A DNA stretch of 56,148 nt from a virus, in the IMG/VR virus record IMGVR_UViG_3300046012_000429, positions 1 through 56,148 of that record; one strand, 5' to 3'. A program made the translations under genes and the position numbers. This document shows, piece by piece, positions 46,570 to 55,163 of the stretch. Within the stretch, counting starts at the first letter, position 1, and each line of letters starts with the position of its first letter. A model generated the notes under the pieces. It had not been told where the DNA came from. It did not search any database and saw only the letters and a program-made list of their open reading frames with translations.

Positions 46570-49091
46570 GCGTCTTCACCACGGGGCCGGACTGGGAGCA
46601 GAACTTCCTCACTCCCGAGTCCTCGGAGTCCTTCGCGGCCCGGCGACGCAAAGCCCAGGACGAGGCGATTGCGCAGATCAGGTCAACGGTCACCGCCTGG
46701 GTGGCCAACCTCGACGATCCGAACGCCTTCGTCGAGATGAACGAGGCGCTGGCAACCCTCTACACCGATACCTACCGGGGCGAAGGTGGCGACCGGCTGG
46801 CCCGTGTTGCGGGGTTCATCTTCTCGCTGCGCGGCGTGGTCAACCACACCATGTCCACCTCGAACCCGGAGGCTGTGTCGACCTGGCTGGCGGTGGCCAC
46901 GATCAATGCCGCCACCCTCCAGGCCGCTACGGAAGACCCACGTCCACTGTTGCTGAAGTGGACCACGATGCACGACAGCAAGGTCCGCGAGGCTCACGCA
47001 GCGGCCGACCGGCAGCGCCGCCCGGCGGGCTCAGTGTTCCACGTCGGCGGCGAGAACCTGCGCTATCCCGGCGACCCTCGGGCCAGCATCGAGAACACCA
47101 TCAACTGCCGGTGTGTGATTCAGGTAGTCCCGGTCAACCAGTCGGCTCTGACGGCTGCTCTCAAGGAGAACCCCATGCCCCTCGAAACCCCCCTGGCGTG
47201 GCACGGTGTCCTCGCCCCCGAAGGCGCCTGGTCCGGTGACGGGCGGCGATTCGCACTGGACTCGCTGAGCAACCGCGACCTGCCGCTGCCGCTGACCTGG
47301 CAACGGGCCACCGGCGAGGGCCACGACGGCTCCACCGTGGTCGCCCGGATCGACACCATCGAGCGAGTGCCGGGCGAGAACGGCGTCAACCTGATGCAGG
47401 CCGGAGGCACGTTCATCGACACCCCGGAGACCGACGAGGTGGTCGGGCTGATCGCTGAGTTCGGCAAGTTCGGGGTAAGCGTGGATGCCGACGACTCCGA
47501 GTTCGAGTTCGACGACGAGTCCGGCAAGGTCACCTTCTCCCGAGCCCGGATCGCCTCCGCCAGCCTGGTGTCCATCCCGGCCTTCGCCGAGGCGTACGTG
47601 GCGCTGGGGCCGTGGGAGACCGAGGAGGCCGCCGGAGCCCCGCCGTTCCCGAAGAAGGGCGAGGAGCCGGTCGACGACGAGGAGGAGTGCGACCCCGACT
47701 CCGAGGACTACGAGGACTGCATCGCCCGCAAGAAGCACGACAGCCCCGAGGGTGAGCAGGACCCCGGCTGGGTGCCGGTGGCCCCGAAGCGCAGCGCCGA
47801 CGCGGAGGCGGTGTCGGCGTCGGTGGCGTTCATCTCGGATAAGGCGTGGGACGGCAGCGCTGGTCGCTTCACCCCGGAGCAGTGGAAGAAGTCCACTGTG
47901 CTGCACGTCTGCGACGGCGACGAGAAGTCCTGCCACAAACTCCCCATCAAGGAGCCCGACGGCGCGCTCAACCGCGCCGCTGTACACGCCGCCGCGTCCC
48001 GCTTCAACCAGGTCGACGCTCCGGCCGAGGCGAAGGCCAAGGCGGCGCGCGCCCTACGCGGTGCGTACAAGACACTGGGTGAGGACCCGCCCGAGGTCCT
48101 CCAGGCCAGCCTTGTGGAGGACTTCGGGCGCGGTCCTGGCTGGGTGACCAACCCGGTGGAGACTCGGCGGATCTGGGCCTACTGGACCCAGCCGGGACAC
48201 GAGGGCTACGCCAAGATCAACTGGGGGGTGCCCGGCGACTTCAACCGCTGTCGGCTGGAGGTGGGCGAGGAGATCGGTGAGAACTCTCCAGAGGACCTGC
48301 GCTTCCTGAACCAGATCTGCGCTCAGTGGCACCACGACGCCACCGGCTTCTGGCCGGGCCGGGCACCGACTGAGCGGGCAGGTTCAGGTGGCCTTAACCC
48401 CGAAGGCAAGGCGGCACCGGCGGTCAGTCTGGTCGCCTCCGGTGGCATCAAGGCTCCGGCGTCCTGGTTCGAGAACCCGAACCTGACCGAGCCCACCCAT
48501 CTGACCGTGACCGAGGAGGGCCGGGTGTTCGGCCACATCGCGGAGTGGACCTCCTGTCACATCGGCTACCCCGAGGTGTGCGTGGCGCCGCCCACCTCGG
48601 CCAGCGACTACGCCTACTTCGCGTCCAAGCGGGTGCTGTTGGACAACGGCGAGTTCGCCCGCACCGGGGTCATCTCCCTGGGTGGCGGGCACGCCCCCGG
48701 CAACATGGGCTTCTCCGCTGCGATCGAGCACTACGACCGCACCTCCACCGCTGCCGCCGACGTGGCCGTGGGTCAGGACGAGCACGGCATCTGGGCAGCG
48801 GGCTGGATGCGTCCGGGCTGGACGGAGAAGCAGGCGTACGACCTGCGAGCCTCCGACATCTCCGGCGACTGGCGCGAGGTCCGTCCCGGTCAGATGGAGA
48901 TGGTCGCGGCGCTGGCGGTCAACGTGGCCGGGTTCCCGGTGGTCGCGGTGCACGACCAGGCTCAAGTGACCCTGGTCGCGGCCGGGGTGGTGAAGGAGAC
49001 CGACCCGATGTCTGCGGTGGTGCGGGAGGTCGTCGCCACCTTGGCTCGGCGCGACAAGATGGCTCAACTACGCGAGAGAGTGGGTGTCTGA
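46566..49091 (+). CDS. MuF-like protein fused to capsid maturation protease and an extra C-terminal domain
   Basis: 841 residues. The MuF-type region at about 130-200 has TTMHDSKVREAHAAADRQ, GENLRYPGDP, NCRC. A prohead-protease-like domain at about 210-350 has LPLPLTWQRATGEGHDGS and ARIASASLVSIPAFAEAY. An acidic linker is followed by a helical module (AVHAAASRFNQVDAPAEAKA). After residue 605 comes a second beta-rich domain (FGHIAEWTSCHIGYPEVCV, RVLLDNGEFARTGVISLGGG). At the joint (AGSGGLNPEG) sits a mutated palindrome whose intact form would be a stop. Confidence 0.85.
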   Translation: MSVFTTGPDWEQNFLTPESSESFAARRRKAQDEAIAQIRSTVTAWVANLDDPNAFVEMNEALATLYTDTYRGEGGDRLARVAGFIFSLRGVVNHTMSTSNPEAVSTWLAVATINAATLQAATEDPRPLLLKWTTMHDSKVREAHAAADRQRRPAGSVFHVGGENLRYPGDPRASIENTINCRCVIQVVPVNQSALTAALKENPMPLETPLAWHGVLAPEGAWSGDGRRFALDSLSNRDLPLPLTWQRATGEGHDGSTVVARIDTIERVPGENGVNLMQAGGTFIDTPETDEVVGLIAEFGKFGVSVDADDSEFEFDDESGKVTFSRARIASASLVSIPAFAEAYVALGPWETEEAAGAPPFPKKGEEPVDDEEECDPDSEDYEDCIARKKHDSPEGEQDPGWVPVAPKRSADAEAVSASVAFISDKAWDGSAGRFTPEQWKKSTVLHVCDGDEKSCHKLPIKEPDGALNRAAVHAAASRFNQVDAPAEAKAKAARALRGAYKTLGEDPPEVLQASLVEDFGRGPGWVTNPVETRRIWAYWTQPGHEGYAKINWGVPGDFNRCRLEVGEEIGENSPEDLRFLNQICAQWHHDATGFWPGRAPTERAGSGGLNPEGKAAPAVSLVASGGIKAPASWFENPNLTEPTHLTVTEEGRVFGHIAEWTSCHIGYPEVCVAPPTSASDYAYFASKRVLLDNGEFARTGVISLGGGHAPGNMGFSAAIEHYDRTSTAAADVAVGQDEHGIWAAGWMRPGWTEKQAYDLRASDISGDWREVRPGQMEMVAALAVNVAGFPVVAVHDQAQVTLVAAGVVKETDPMSAVVREVVATLARRDKMAQLRERVGV
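48381..48399. repeat. Dispersed palindrome copy 18, mutated and intragenic (GGTTCAGG TGG CCTTAACC)
   Basis: One change (TAA to TCA, in frame) from the consensus, at a domain junction of the MuF-protease protein. Confidence 0.8.
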
Positions 49092-49093
49092 AC

Positions 49094-49240
49094 ATGGCAT
49101 GCGCGTGCCAAGGCAAGAAGAACGTGGCCTGGAACTACGTGGCCAAGGACGGATCGACCAAGTCCTACCCGAGCGAGATCCAAGCCCGCGCGGCGGTCGT
49201 CCGCAACGGCGGCGGCAAAGTCGTGGCGGTGTCCAAGTGA
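49094..49240 (+). CDS. Small conserved-looking protein
   Basis: 48 residues beginning MACACQGKKNVAWNYVAKDG with TKSYPSEIQARAAVVRNGGG, a type of short basic protein I recall in many actinophage structural operons. ATG 49094, 2 bp after the preceding stop. Function unknown. Confidence 0.65.
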   Translation: MACACQGKKNVAWNYVAKDGSTKSYPSEIQARAAVVRNGGGKVVAVSK

Positions 49241-49461
49241 GCGGCAACACGGGGGTGGCGGGCGGCACCCAGGGCGCCGACCCGGTGCCGGTCATCCACG
49301 ACGGCGCGGAGCACGTGGCTGGCGCACCTGCCGACCCTGGCGCTCCAACAGTGCAGCCCAAGCAGACCACCGCGCCGGACAACTCCACCGTGCTCGACAA
49401 GGACTCTCCGTTGGTGACCACCGACACCACTCCACCGGAGCCGCCGAAGCCGGTCGGCTGA
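49237..49461 (+). CDS. Disordered Pro/Thr-rich protein
   Basis: 74 residues from GTG 49237 (GTGA overlap). Low complexity, ending DTTPPEPPKPVG. No fold expected; may be a linker or head-associated protein. Confidence 0.55.
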   Translation: MSGNTGVAGGTQGADPVPVIHDGAEHVAGAPADPGAPTVQPKQTTAPDNSTVLDKDSPLVTTDTTPPEPPKPVG

Positions 49462-50084
49462 TGGCCTCCCCGATCCCCGGTGTCGCGGTCTCCACGCCGT
49501 ACGGCAAGCGGGGCTCGTACTGGTCATGCAACGAGGACAGCAACGGCAACGGCATCCATACCGGGGTCGACTACGCCTGTGCGAGCGGGACAGACGTGGT
49601 GGCTCCAATCGCGGGTGAGGTCCGGCACCGGTCGTACGGCTCCTCGTTCGGCAACCACCAGTTCGCCATCTCACCCGATCCGGGTGAGCCGTTCGGCGAA
49701 GGCGAGGTGTTCTTCGCCCACATGACCTCTCGTCCAGCCGACGGCACCCGGGTCAAGATCGGGGACTACCTGGGCAACGTTGGGGCCGAGGGCAACGTCA
49801 GTGGTCCGCACCTGCACTTCGAGTACCACGCGAACACCAAGGGCAAGTGGTCGTGCTCGGTGATCGACGACCCCAAGCCGGTGCTCGACTACCAGGCCAG
49901 CGGTGGCAAGCCGGACAACCCGAACAAGGTGGAGCCCGGCGACACCGTATTCGTCATCAGCAGCGGTGCACTGAACGGTCGCGACGAGCCTTCCGGTGAG
50001 GGCGACGTGGTCAAGACCCGCCCCTACGGCGACAAGTTCGTCGTCCTCTCTGTTGTCGATGGCTGGGCTCAGGAGACACCGTGA
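49461..50084 (+). CDS. M23 peptidase lysin with SH3-like tail
   Basis: 207 residues. LytM/M23 motifs: HTGVDYAC (first His and Asp), HMTS, and HLHFEYH (HxH), all zinc-site elements. About 150-207 is an SH3-like wall-binding domain (GDTVFVISSGALNGRDEPSG, FVVLSVVDGWAQ). It cleaves peptide cross-links of peptidoglycan. No signal peptide, so it needs a holin or acts from the virion. Coupled to the GH25 lysin by a 4-bp overlap. Confidence 0.85.
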   Translation: MASPIPGVAVSTPYGKRGSYWSCNEDSNGNGIHTGVDYACASGTDVVAPIAGEVRHRSYGSSFGNHQFAISPDPGEPFGEGEVFFAHMTSRPADGTRVKIGDYLGNVGAEGNVSGPHLHFEYHANTKGKWSCSVIDDPKPVLDYQASGGKPDNPNKVEPGDTVFVISSGALNGRDEPSGEGDVVKTRPYGDKFVVLSVVDGWAQETP

Positions 50085-51784
50085 CGTACCTGATCGGGAT
50101 CGATGTCAGTTCCAACAACTCCTCCAACTGGGAGGACGACGCCTGGGACTACTGCTGGGTGAAAGCCACCGAGGGCAAGTCGTACAAGAACCCCGACTAC
50201 GCGCATCAGACCGGCGTGGTGCGGAACCGCGACAAGGTCCTCGGCCATTACCACTGGCTCAACGACGGCGACGTGATGAAGCAGGTCGACTGGTTCTGCG
50301 ACCAGTCCGACGTGCGACCGGGGGACCTGATCGCCTGCGACTGGGAGGACCCGTCGAACCCGACCACCGCCCAGAAGGACGAGTGGATTCGCACCATCCA
50401 GCACGAGTTCCCCGACTCCATGGTCGGGCTCTACTGCAACAAGGACTGGTGGATTAACCACGACACCTCGTCGTTCTTCGGCAACTACCTGTGGATCGCC
50501 AACTACACCTCGGCGGACAACCCCGGCATCAAGGCCGACTGGACCTTCTGGCAGTACACGTTCGAGCCGTACGACAAGAACCGCGGCAAGTTCGCGTCCC
50601 TGGCAGAGTTGAAGGCGTGGGCGGGTGGTGACGGAACCCCCGAGCCGTTGCCACCCGACCCCGGTATCGGCGGCGTGTGGTTCTCCACCGACTACCTGTT
50701 CCCGCAGGTCAAGCCCAACCCGACCAACCCCAACGCTGTCAAGAAGGGCGACGAGGTCGAGGTCACGGCGTCCGGTGGGCTGACGGCCCGCTCACTCCCA
50801 GGTGGGCCGCAGTCGGTCAAGGACGGTCAGCCGGTCGTCCGCGACAAGGGCTACCGCTTCGACGTGACCGGCGACCTGGTCGACGGCTGGGTCACCGGCG
50901 GCACCAACTGGTACTCCAGCGACTACCTGAAGAAGGTCACCGCACCCGCCCCACCGGCCACTCCCTCGTGGTCGTCCAAGCCGACGATCATCTTGCCGAT
51001 GAAAGACGTGCCCGGGGACCTGTCCTATATCCAAGACGTCTGTCTGGTGAACGGAGTGACCCTCGACGACGGCACGGTCTACGACCCCTGCTGGATCGTG
51101 GCCCAGGACTACAACAACGCCGGGGACATCCGGTTCCTCAAGTTCGACGACACCGGCAAGTTCCAGTCCTGGTTCCAGGTCAACGACGCCGGGCACGGCT
51201 CGTCCTTCTACGCCTACCGCAGCGCGGCGGGCAACCTGTACGTCTGGTGCGGGGAGGACGCTGCCTATCGGCACTCCTGGCAGTCGAGTAAGAAGGTCGG
51301 CAAGACCTCCGGCGACAAAATGGACTACAAGGGCGCCCGGCCGATGGGTGGCTACGGCTCAGACCGAGTGGCCTTCCGCAACGCCACCGACACCAAGGAG
51401 ACCTTCTCGATCTTCGACCGGACCGACTTCACCGACGGGTCCAACCGGACGAAGCCCATCAAAGAGGTGACGATCTCCAAGCAGACCGCCCGAACGCAAC
51501 AGACCACGGCTGCGAGTGAGTCGCGGATCTACCGCCTGTCGGGCTCGACCAACGACAACCCGCCGCACGGCACCAAACTGCACGTGCTGGAGGTGTTCGA
51601 CTGGGCAGGCAAGCGGCTGCTGGAGATGGACGTGACCGCGATGTACATCGAGACCACCTCCGACGAGCCGGAGGGACTCACGTTCAGCGGCAACCCCGGG
51701 TCGTTGATGGCGTCCAAGCGGGAGGGCTCCACCGACCCGTCCAAGCGGTCGGTGCCGGTATGGACAATGAGCAACCTGCCCTGA
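50081..51784 (+). CDS. GH25 endolysin (muramidase) with SH3 and C-terminal beta domain
   Basis: 567 residues. GH25 lysozyme at 1-190: YLIGIDVSSNNSSNW, YCWVKATEG, GHYHWLN, IACDWEDPS, VGLYCNK, DWTFWQYTF, with DVSS/DWE acidic catalytic residues. An SH3-like domain at about 210-285 follows. The C-terminal 280 residues are beta-rich (WIVAQDYNNAGDIRFLKFDD, GNLYVWCGEDAAYRHSW, MYIETTSDEPEGLTF) like propeller domains seen in some lysins and tail proteins. It cuts glycan strands. GTG 50081. Confidence 0.88.
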   Translation: MTYLIGIDVSSNNSSNWEDDAWDYCWVKATEGKSYKNPDYAHQTGVVRNRDKVLGHYHWLNDGDVMKQVDWFCDQSDVRPGDLIACDWEDPSNPTTAQKDEWIRTIQHEFPDSMVGLYCNKDWWINHDTSSFFGNYLWIANYTSADNPGIKADWTFWQYTFEPYDKNRGKFASLAELKAWAGGDGTPEPLPPDPGIGGVWFSTDYLFPQVKPNPTNPNAVKKGDEVEVTASGGLTARSLPGGPQSVKDGQPVVRDKGYRFDVTGDLVDGWVTGGTNWYSSDYLKKVTAPAPPATPSWSSKPTIILPMKDVPGDLSYIQDVCLVNGVTLDDGTVYDPCWIVAQDYNNAGDIRFLKFDDTGKFQSWFQVNDAGHGSSFYAYRSAAGNLYVWCGEDAAYRHSWQSSKKVGKTSGDKMDYKGARPMGGYGSDRVAFRNATDTKETFSIFDRTDFTDGSNRTKPIKEVTISKQTARTQQTTAASESRIYRLSGSTNDNPPHGTKLHVLEVFDWAGKRLLEMDVTAMYIETTSDEPEGLTFSGNPGSLMASKREGSTDPSKRSVPVWTMSNLP

Positions 51785-51888
51785 CTGACTGGGAGTGGGC
51801 GGCTTTCGTCGTCGGGTTCTGCCTCGGCATCGTGATCGGGATGTGCCTGGGGGTGGTGGCAGCCCTGTTGGCCGAGCCGAGGGAATGA
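51760..51888 (+). CDS. Small membrane protein, holin candidate
   Basis: 42 residues: MDNEQPALTDWEW then one helix with Gly (AFVVGFCLGIVIGMCLGVVA) and a short charged end. It starts inside the endolysin 3' end. Position beside lysins suggests holin or spanin-like help. Confidence 0.6.
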   Translation: MDNEQPALTDWEWAAFVVGFCLGIVIGMCLGVVAALLAEPRE

Positions 51889-51891
51889 GCG

Positions 51892-51999
51892 ATGGACTGG
51901 TGGGGGCGGTTGCTGTGCCTGCTGGGGGTGCATCAGTGGTCTGAGTGGGAATGGCCACCGGGCGATCACTGCCAACGGTGTGGCGACCGGTATGAGTGA
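51892..51999 (+). CDS. Tiny Trp/Cys-rich protein
   Basis: 35 residues: MDWWGRLLCLLGVHQWSEWE with a CxxC-like HCQRCGD. It overlaps the next start. Small size; moderate support from spacing. Confidence 0.45.
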   Translation: MDWWGRLLCLLGVHQWSEWEWPPGDHCQRCGDRYE

Positions 52000-52228
52000 G
52001 GAGCGACGACCTACTGGAGACCTGCTGGTTCTGATCTTCGGCATCACCTTGTGCGCTTTGATCGTGCTGGCCGGGATCACCGCACTGATGCTGCTGATCT
52101 TTCGGCCTGACGTGGACACCACCACTCGGCTGGTCAGCGCTGTGGCTACAGCACTGAACACCGTGGTCGGCCTGCTGGCTGGATTCCTGGCCGGACGGCA
52201 CACGCCGAAGCGGCGCAATGGGAGTTAG
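51992..52228 (+). CDS. Two-helix membrane protein, probable holin
   Basis: 78 residues with two transmembrane helices (LLVLIFGITLCALIVLAGIT and AVATALNTVVGLLAGFLAG) and a basic tail (RHTPKRRNGS), the class II holin layout. It follows the lysin genes. ATG 51992 overlaps the preceding stop by 8 bp. Confidence 0.65.
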   Translation: MSEERRPTGDLLVLIFGITLCALIVLAGITALMLLIFRPDVDTTTRLVSAVATALNTVVGLLAGFLAGRHTPKRRNGS

Positions 52229-52308
52229 GCGATCTGCAGCACGACGAAGATCAAGATGATCAGAACGATCACCAAGATGGCGATGCTGATGGCTCTCTCT
52301 GGGGTCAT
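52225..52308 (-). CDS. Minus-strand tiny membrane peptide in the late block
   Basis: 27 residues: MTPERAISIAILVIVLIILI then FVVLQIA. It opposes all surrounding late genes and has its own palindrome copy 20 bp upstream of its ATG, as leftward early genes do. It shares 20 identical bp with 12141-12160 in another tiny membrane gene. Its stop overlaps the end of the holin-like gene. Confidence 0.5.
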   Translation of the reverse strand: MTPERAISIAILVIVLIILIFVVLQIA

Positions 52309-52327
52309 GGCCCTGACGGTACGCCTG

Positions 52328-52346
52328 GGTTAAGGCGGCCTTAACC
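52328..52346. repeat. Dispersed palindrome copy 19 (GGTTAAGG CGG CCTTAACC)
   Basis: Full 8-bp arms, upstream of the minus-strand peptide and of the capsid gene. Nothing else is clear in 52347-52474. Confidence 0.92.
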
Positions 52347-52474
52347 CTCCTTCCAACAGACCCCTCTGTTTTGGGTGTACTGTCCCCCGCAGGAAGTTCT
52401 TCCACTGGACCTTGGTGCCCGGGATCTCGACTTGCGCTTGGCGCAGACCCCTACGACGCCGAGGAGCAAGTCCC

Positions 52475-54127
52475 GTGGACCTCAACAAGAACTTCACCGC
52501 ACTGGATGCTGACGCGCTGGCGACCTACGCCGCCCAGGTCCGTGCCGCTTTCGACGCCATCGCGTCCGCCGATGCCCCGACCGAGGCCCAGGTCACCGAG
52601 GCCGAGGGCTACGCCGAGCACCTGGAGGCCATCGAGGCCGAGCAGACCGCCCGCACCGAGCGTGCCGAGGCTCTTGCTGCCCGCACGGCCGCACTGCGCA
52701 CCCGCTTCGCCACCGAGGAGGGCGGCGAGGACGAGAGTGCCACCAACGTCCCGATGGATGAGGAGCCCAACGACGACGACGACGAGATCGGTCCCGACAC
52801 CGTCGAGGAGCCCCTCTCTGAGCCGACCATCGTCAAGCGCCCCGGTGCTGGAGAGAAGGCTCGCTCCGGTGTGACCACCCTCGCCAAGCGGACCACCCGT
52901 CCGGTCAAGCCCGCCCGGTCCCGTGCTCCGATCACCATCACGGCCGCCGCCGACGTGCCCGAGTTCGCTACCGGCTCGAAGATGGAGGGGCTGGAGCAGG
53001 TCACCACGGCGATGATCAACCGGATGCGTGGCTTCGGCGCCCCGTCCGGCGACGGCAGTCACGAGGATCTGCGCCACGTCGGCGTCGCGTCCTTCGCGCT
53101 CGACTTCCCACAGGAGTTGACCTCGGATCGGCACTCCGACGACATGGAGGTGCTCGCGGCCGCAGCCAAGGAATCCCGCCTCCCCGGCGGCTCCCTCACC
53201 GCTGCCGGTGGCTGGTGCGCGCCGAGTGAGACGATCTACGACCTGTGTGCACAGGAGACCGCCGAGGGCCTGCTCTCGCTGCCGGAGATCAACGTCACCC
53301 GGGGCGGCATCAAGTACACCAAGGGTCCGGACTTCTCCGACATCTACGACAACGTCGGCTTCTGCCAGACCGAGGCGCAGGCCATCGCGGGGACCACCAA
53401 GACCTGCCTCGAAGTGGCCTGCCCGCCGTTCCTGGAGGTCCGGCTCGACGCCTGCGGCATCTGCGTCAAAGCCCCGATCCTCACCAACGCGGCCTACCCG
53501 GAACTGGTGCAGCGCTACATCAGCGGTTCGATGATCGCCCACCAGCACAAGATGAACGTCAAGGTGATCAACACCATCGTCGCTGGCTCGACAGCCAAGA
53601 CCGCCACCGGTCTCGGCGCAGTGGCCACCGACACCTTCGATGCGCTGACCCTGTTCGCCAACGTGCAGCGGGAGAAGTACCGCATCTCGCCGAACGCCAG
53701 CCTGGAGGTCATCCTCCCGTTCTGGGTCAAGGACCTGATCAAGTCCGACATCGCCCGCCGCAACGCGGTCGCGGTCGAGGTGATCTCCGATGCTCAGGTT
53801 GCCTCGGAGTTCTCCAGTCGGAACCTCGCGGTCCAGTACGTGTACGACTACCAGCCCCTCGGCGAGGACGCGGTGGCCTACCCGGACACCTTCAACGCGC
53901 TGATGTACCCGGCGGGTACCTGGGTGAAGGGCACCGCCGACGTGATCAACCTCAACGCGGTGTACGACGCGGCGGAGTTGGCCAAGAACATGTACACGGC
54001 GCTGTTCTTCGAGCAGGGCATCCTCGCAGCGCAACTGTGCTGGGACTCCCTCAACATCGAGATCCCGGTCTGCAACGCCGGTCGCTCCGGAGCGCCTGAC
54101 CTGGTGTGCGGCGCCATCGTCCCCTGA
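52475..54127 (+). CDS. Major capsid protein with N-terminal scaffold-like domain
   Basis: 550 residues. Residues 1-170 are helical and acidic (ATYAAQVRAAFDAIASADAP, EAEGYAEHLEAIEAEQTART), like the delta/scaffold domain removed by the protease. From about 180 an HK97-fold capsid follows (ALDFPQELTSDRHSDDMEVL, TPEVRLDACG-type segments, NASLEVILPFWVKDLIKSDI, MYTALFFEQG). GTG 52475 has GAGGAG 8 bp upstream; the frame is open further but lacks an SD. Several Cys (CQTEAQ, KTCLEVACPP) might cross-link. Confidence 0.88.
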   Translation: MDLNKNFTALDADALATYAAQVRAAFDAIASADAPTEAQVTEAEGYAEHLEAIEAEQTARTERAEALAARTAALRTRFATEEGGEDESATNVPMDEEPNDDDDEIGPDTVEEPLSEPTIVKRPGAGEKARSGVTTLAKRTTRPVKPARSRAPITITAAADVPEFATGSKMEGLEQVTTAMINRMRGFGAPSGDGSHEDLRHVGVASFALDFPQELTSDRHSDDMEVLAAAAKESRLPGGSLTAAGGWCAPSETIYDLCAQETAEGLLSLPEINVTRGGIKYTKGPDFSDIYDNVGFCQTEAQAIAGTTKTCLEVACPPFLEVRLDACGICVKAPILTNAAYPELVQRYISGSMIAHQHKMNVKVINTIVAGSTAKTATGLGAVATDTFDALTLFANVQREKYRISPNASLEVILPFWVKDLIKSDIARRNAVAVEVISDAQVASEFSSRNLAVQYVYDYQPLGEDAVAYPDTFNALMYPAGTWVKGTADVINLNAVYDAAELAKNMYTALFFEQGILAAQLCWDSLNIEIPVCNAGRSGAPDLVCGAIVP

Positions 54128-54171
54128 TTGTCCGTCTACCTAACCGAGACGTGACCCCAGGGAGGTGCTGA

Positions 54172-54966
54172 ATGTCCGTCGTCATCGCGAACGCACGACA
54201 GGCGGTCTCCGCACCGGTTCGCCAGCCGCGCCGGTTCGGCCTGTTCTCCGTGGTCGAGACCATCGACAGCGGTGAGTCCCACTGGATGCTCGGTGGGATC
54301 ACCGCTGACGGTGAGTCGTGTTCCAGGCCGCAAGGGGACACGATCCTCTGCGGCCCTACCGCGCCGAAGACCTCCGAGTCTTGGTACTCCGACCTGGACG
54401 CCGACCCCTGGCTGGCGTACATGTACGAGACCTGCCGCACCGTCGGCCGGATCGAGGAGTCCGCCGCCAAGTTGAAGCAGCGGTTCCTCGCCTCCGAGCA
54501 GTCGGCGGTGGAGACCGAGTTCCAGGACAACGTGTTGGATGCTGCCCCAGCGCTGGGGTTGTTCCCCTCGCCCAGCCGGGCAGTGGCCGCCCTGGAGCAG
54601 GAGGCTGCCTCCGAGTACGGCGGTCAGATCACCCTGCACCTGGGGGCACTGGCAGCGTCGCAGGCGTTCGCGCACAGTCCGCTGATCCGGGTGGGTGACC
54701 ATCTGGAGACGGTGTCGGGCAACCTCGTCTCGGTCGGCAACTACCACGCCGATCACGCCGGGGGCTCCGACTCCGCCCCGGTCGTCTACGCCACCGGGGC
54801 CACCGTGCTGTACCGCAGTGTGCTGGCCGAGACCGGCCCGGTGCTCGGCAAGACCACCGGTGCGTACAACAACGAGTACCACGTGCTGATCGAGCGGGGC
54901 TACGCAGCCTTGGTCGACTGCTTCATGGCCAGCGCCACCGGCACCCTCTGCGATTGCGGTGCGTGA
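54172..54966 (+). CDS. Head-region structural protein
   Basis: 264 residues following the capsid gene behind GGGAGGTGCTGA. GLFSVVETIDSGESHWMLGG, then DPWLAYMYETCRTVGRIEES and SPLIRVGDHLETVSGN resemble a capsid-associated or connector protein; no exact family. Head role inferred from order. Confidence 0.65.
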   Translation: MSVVIANARQAVSAPVRQPRRFGLFSVVETIDSGESHWMLGGITADGESCSRPQGDTILCGPTAPKTSESWYSDLDADPWLAYMYETCRTVGRIEESAAKLKQRFLASEQSAVETEFQDNVLDAAPALGLFPSPSRAVAALEQEAASEYGGQITLHLGALAASQAFAHSPLIRVGDHLETVSGNLVSVGNYHADHAGGSDSAPVVYATGATVLYRSVLAETGPVLGKTTGAYNNEYHVLIERGYAALVDCFMASATGTLCDCGA

Positions 54967-55163
54967 TGGCTGAGGTGCCGTTCGACAAGAGGCCCAGCGA
55001 CCAGGCCACCCTGCTACTCGCTGCTGCTGAGGAACTTGGCCTGGACCCGAGTGTGGTGCAGACCTACGAGGGCGGCTTCCTGGTTCCCCAGGAGGTGCAC
55101 GACACGGCGTACCCGCCACCGAAGCGCAAGTCCAAGAAGAAGTCTGAGAGTGAGGAAGGCTGA
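54966..55163 (+). CDS. Small head-tail region protein
   Basis: 65 residues, ATG 54966 in a TGATG junction. ATLLLAAAEELGLDPSVVQT then YEGGFLVPQEVHDTAY and a basic/acidic tail (KRKSKKKSESEEG). This small protein type commonly sits before the tail tube gene in actinophages. Confidence 0.65.
   Translation: MAEVPFDKRPSDQATLLLAAAEELGLDPSVVQTYEGGFLVPQEVHDTAYPPPKRKSKKKSESEEG

Noticed and set aside
52451-54034. Long antisense frame over the capsid gene
   Set aside because: Same reasoning; its content mirrors capsid codon periodicity.
8845-54890. Other CACGTG hexamers as parS sites (for example near 8845, 29451, 45395, 51584, 54879)
   Set aside because: None has the flanking GTTN/AAAC bases; only 46180-46193 matches the full core.
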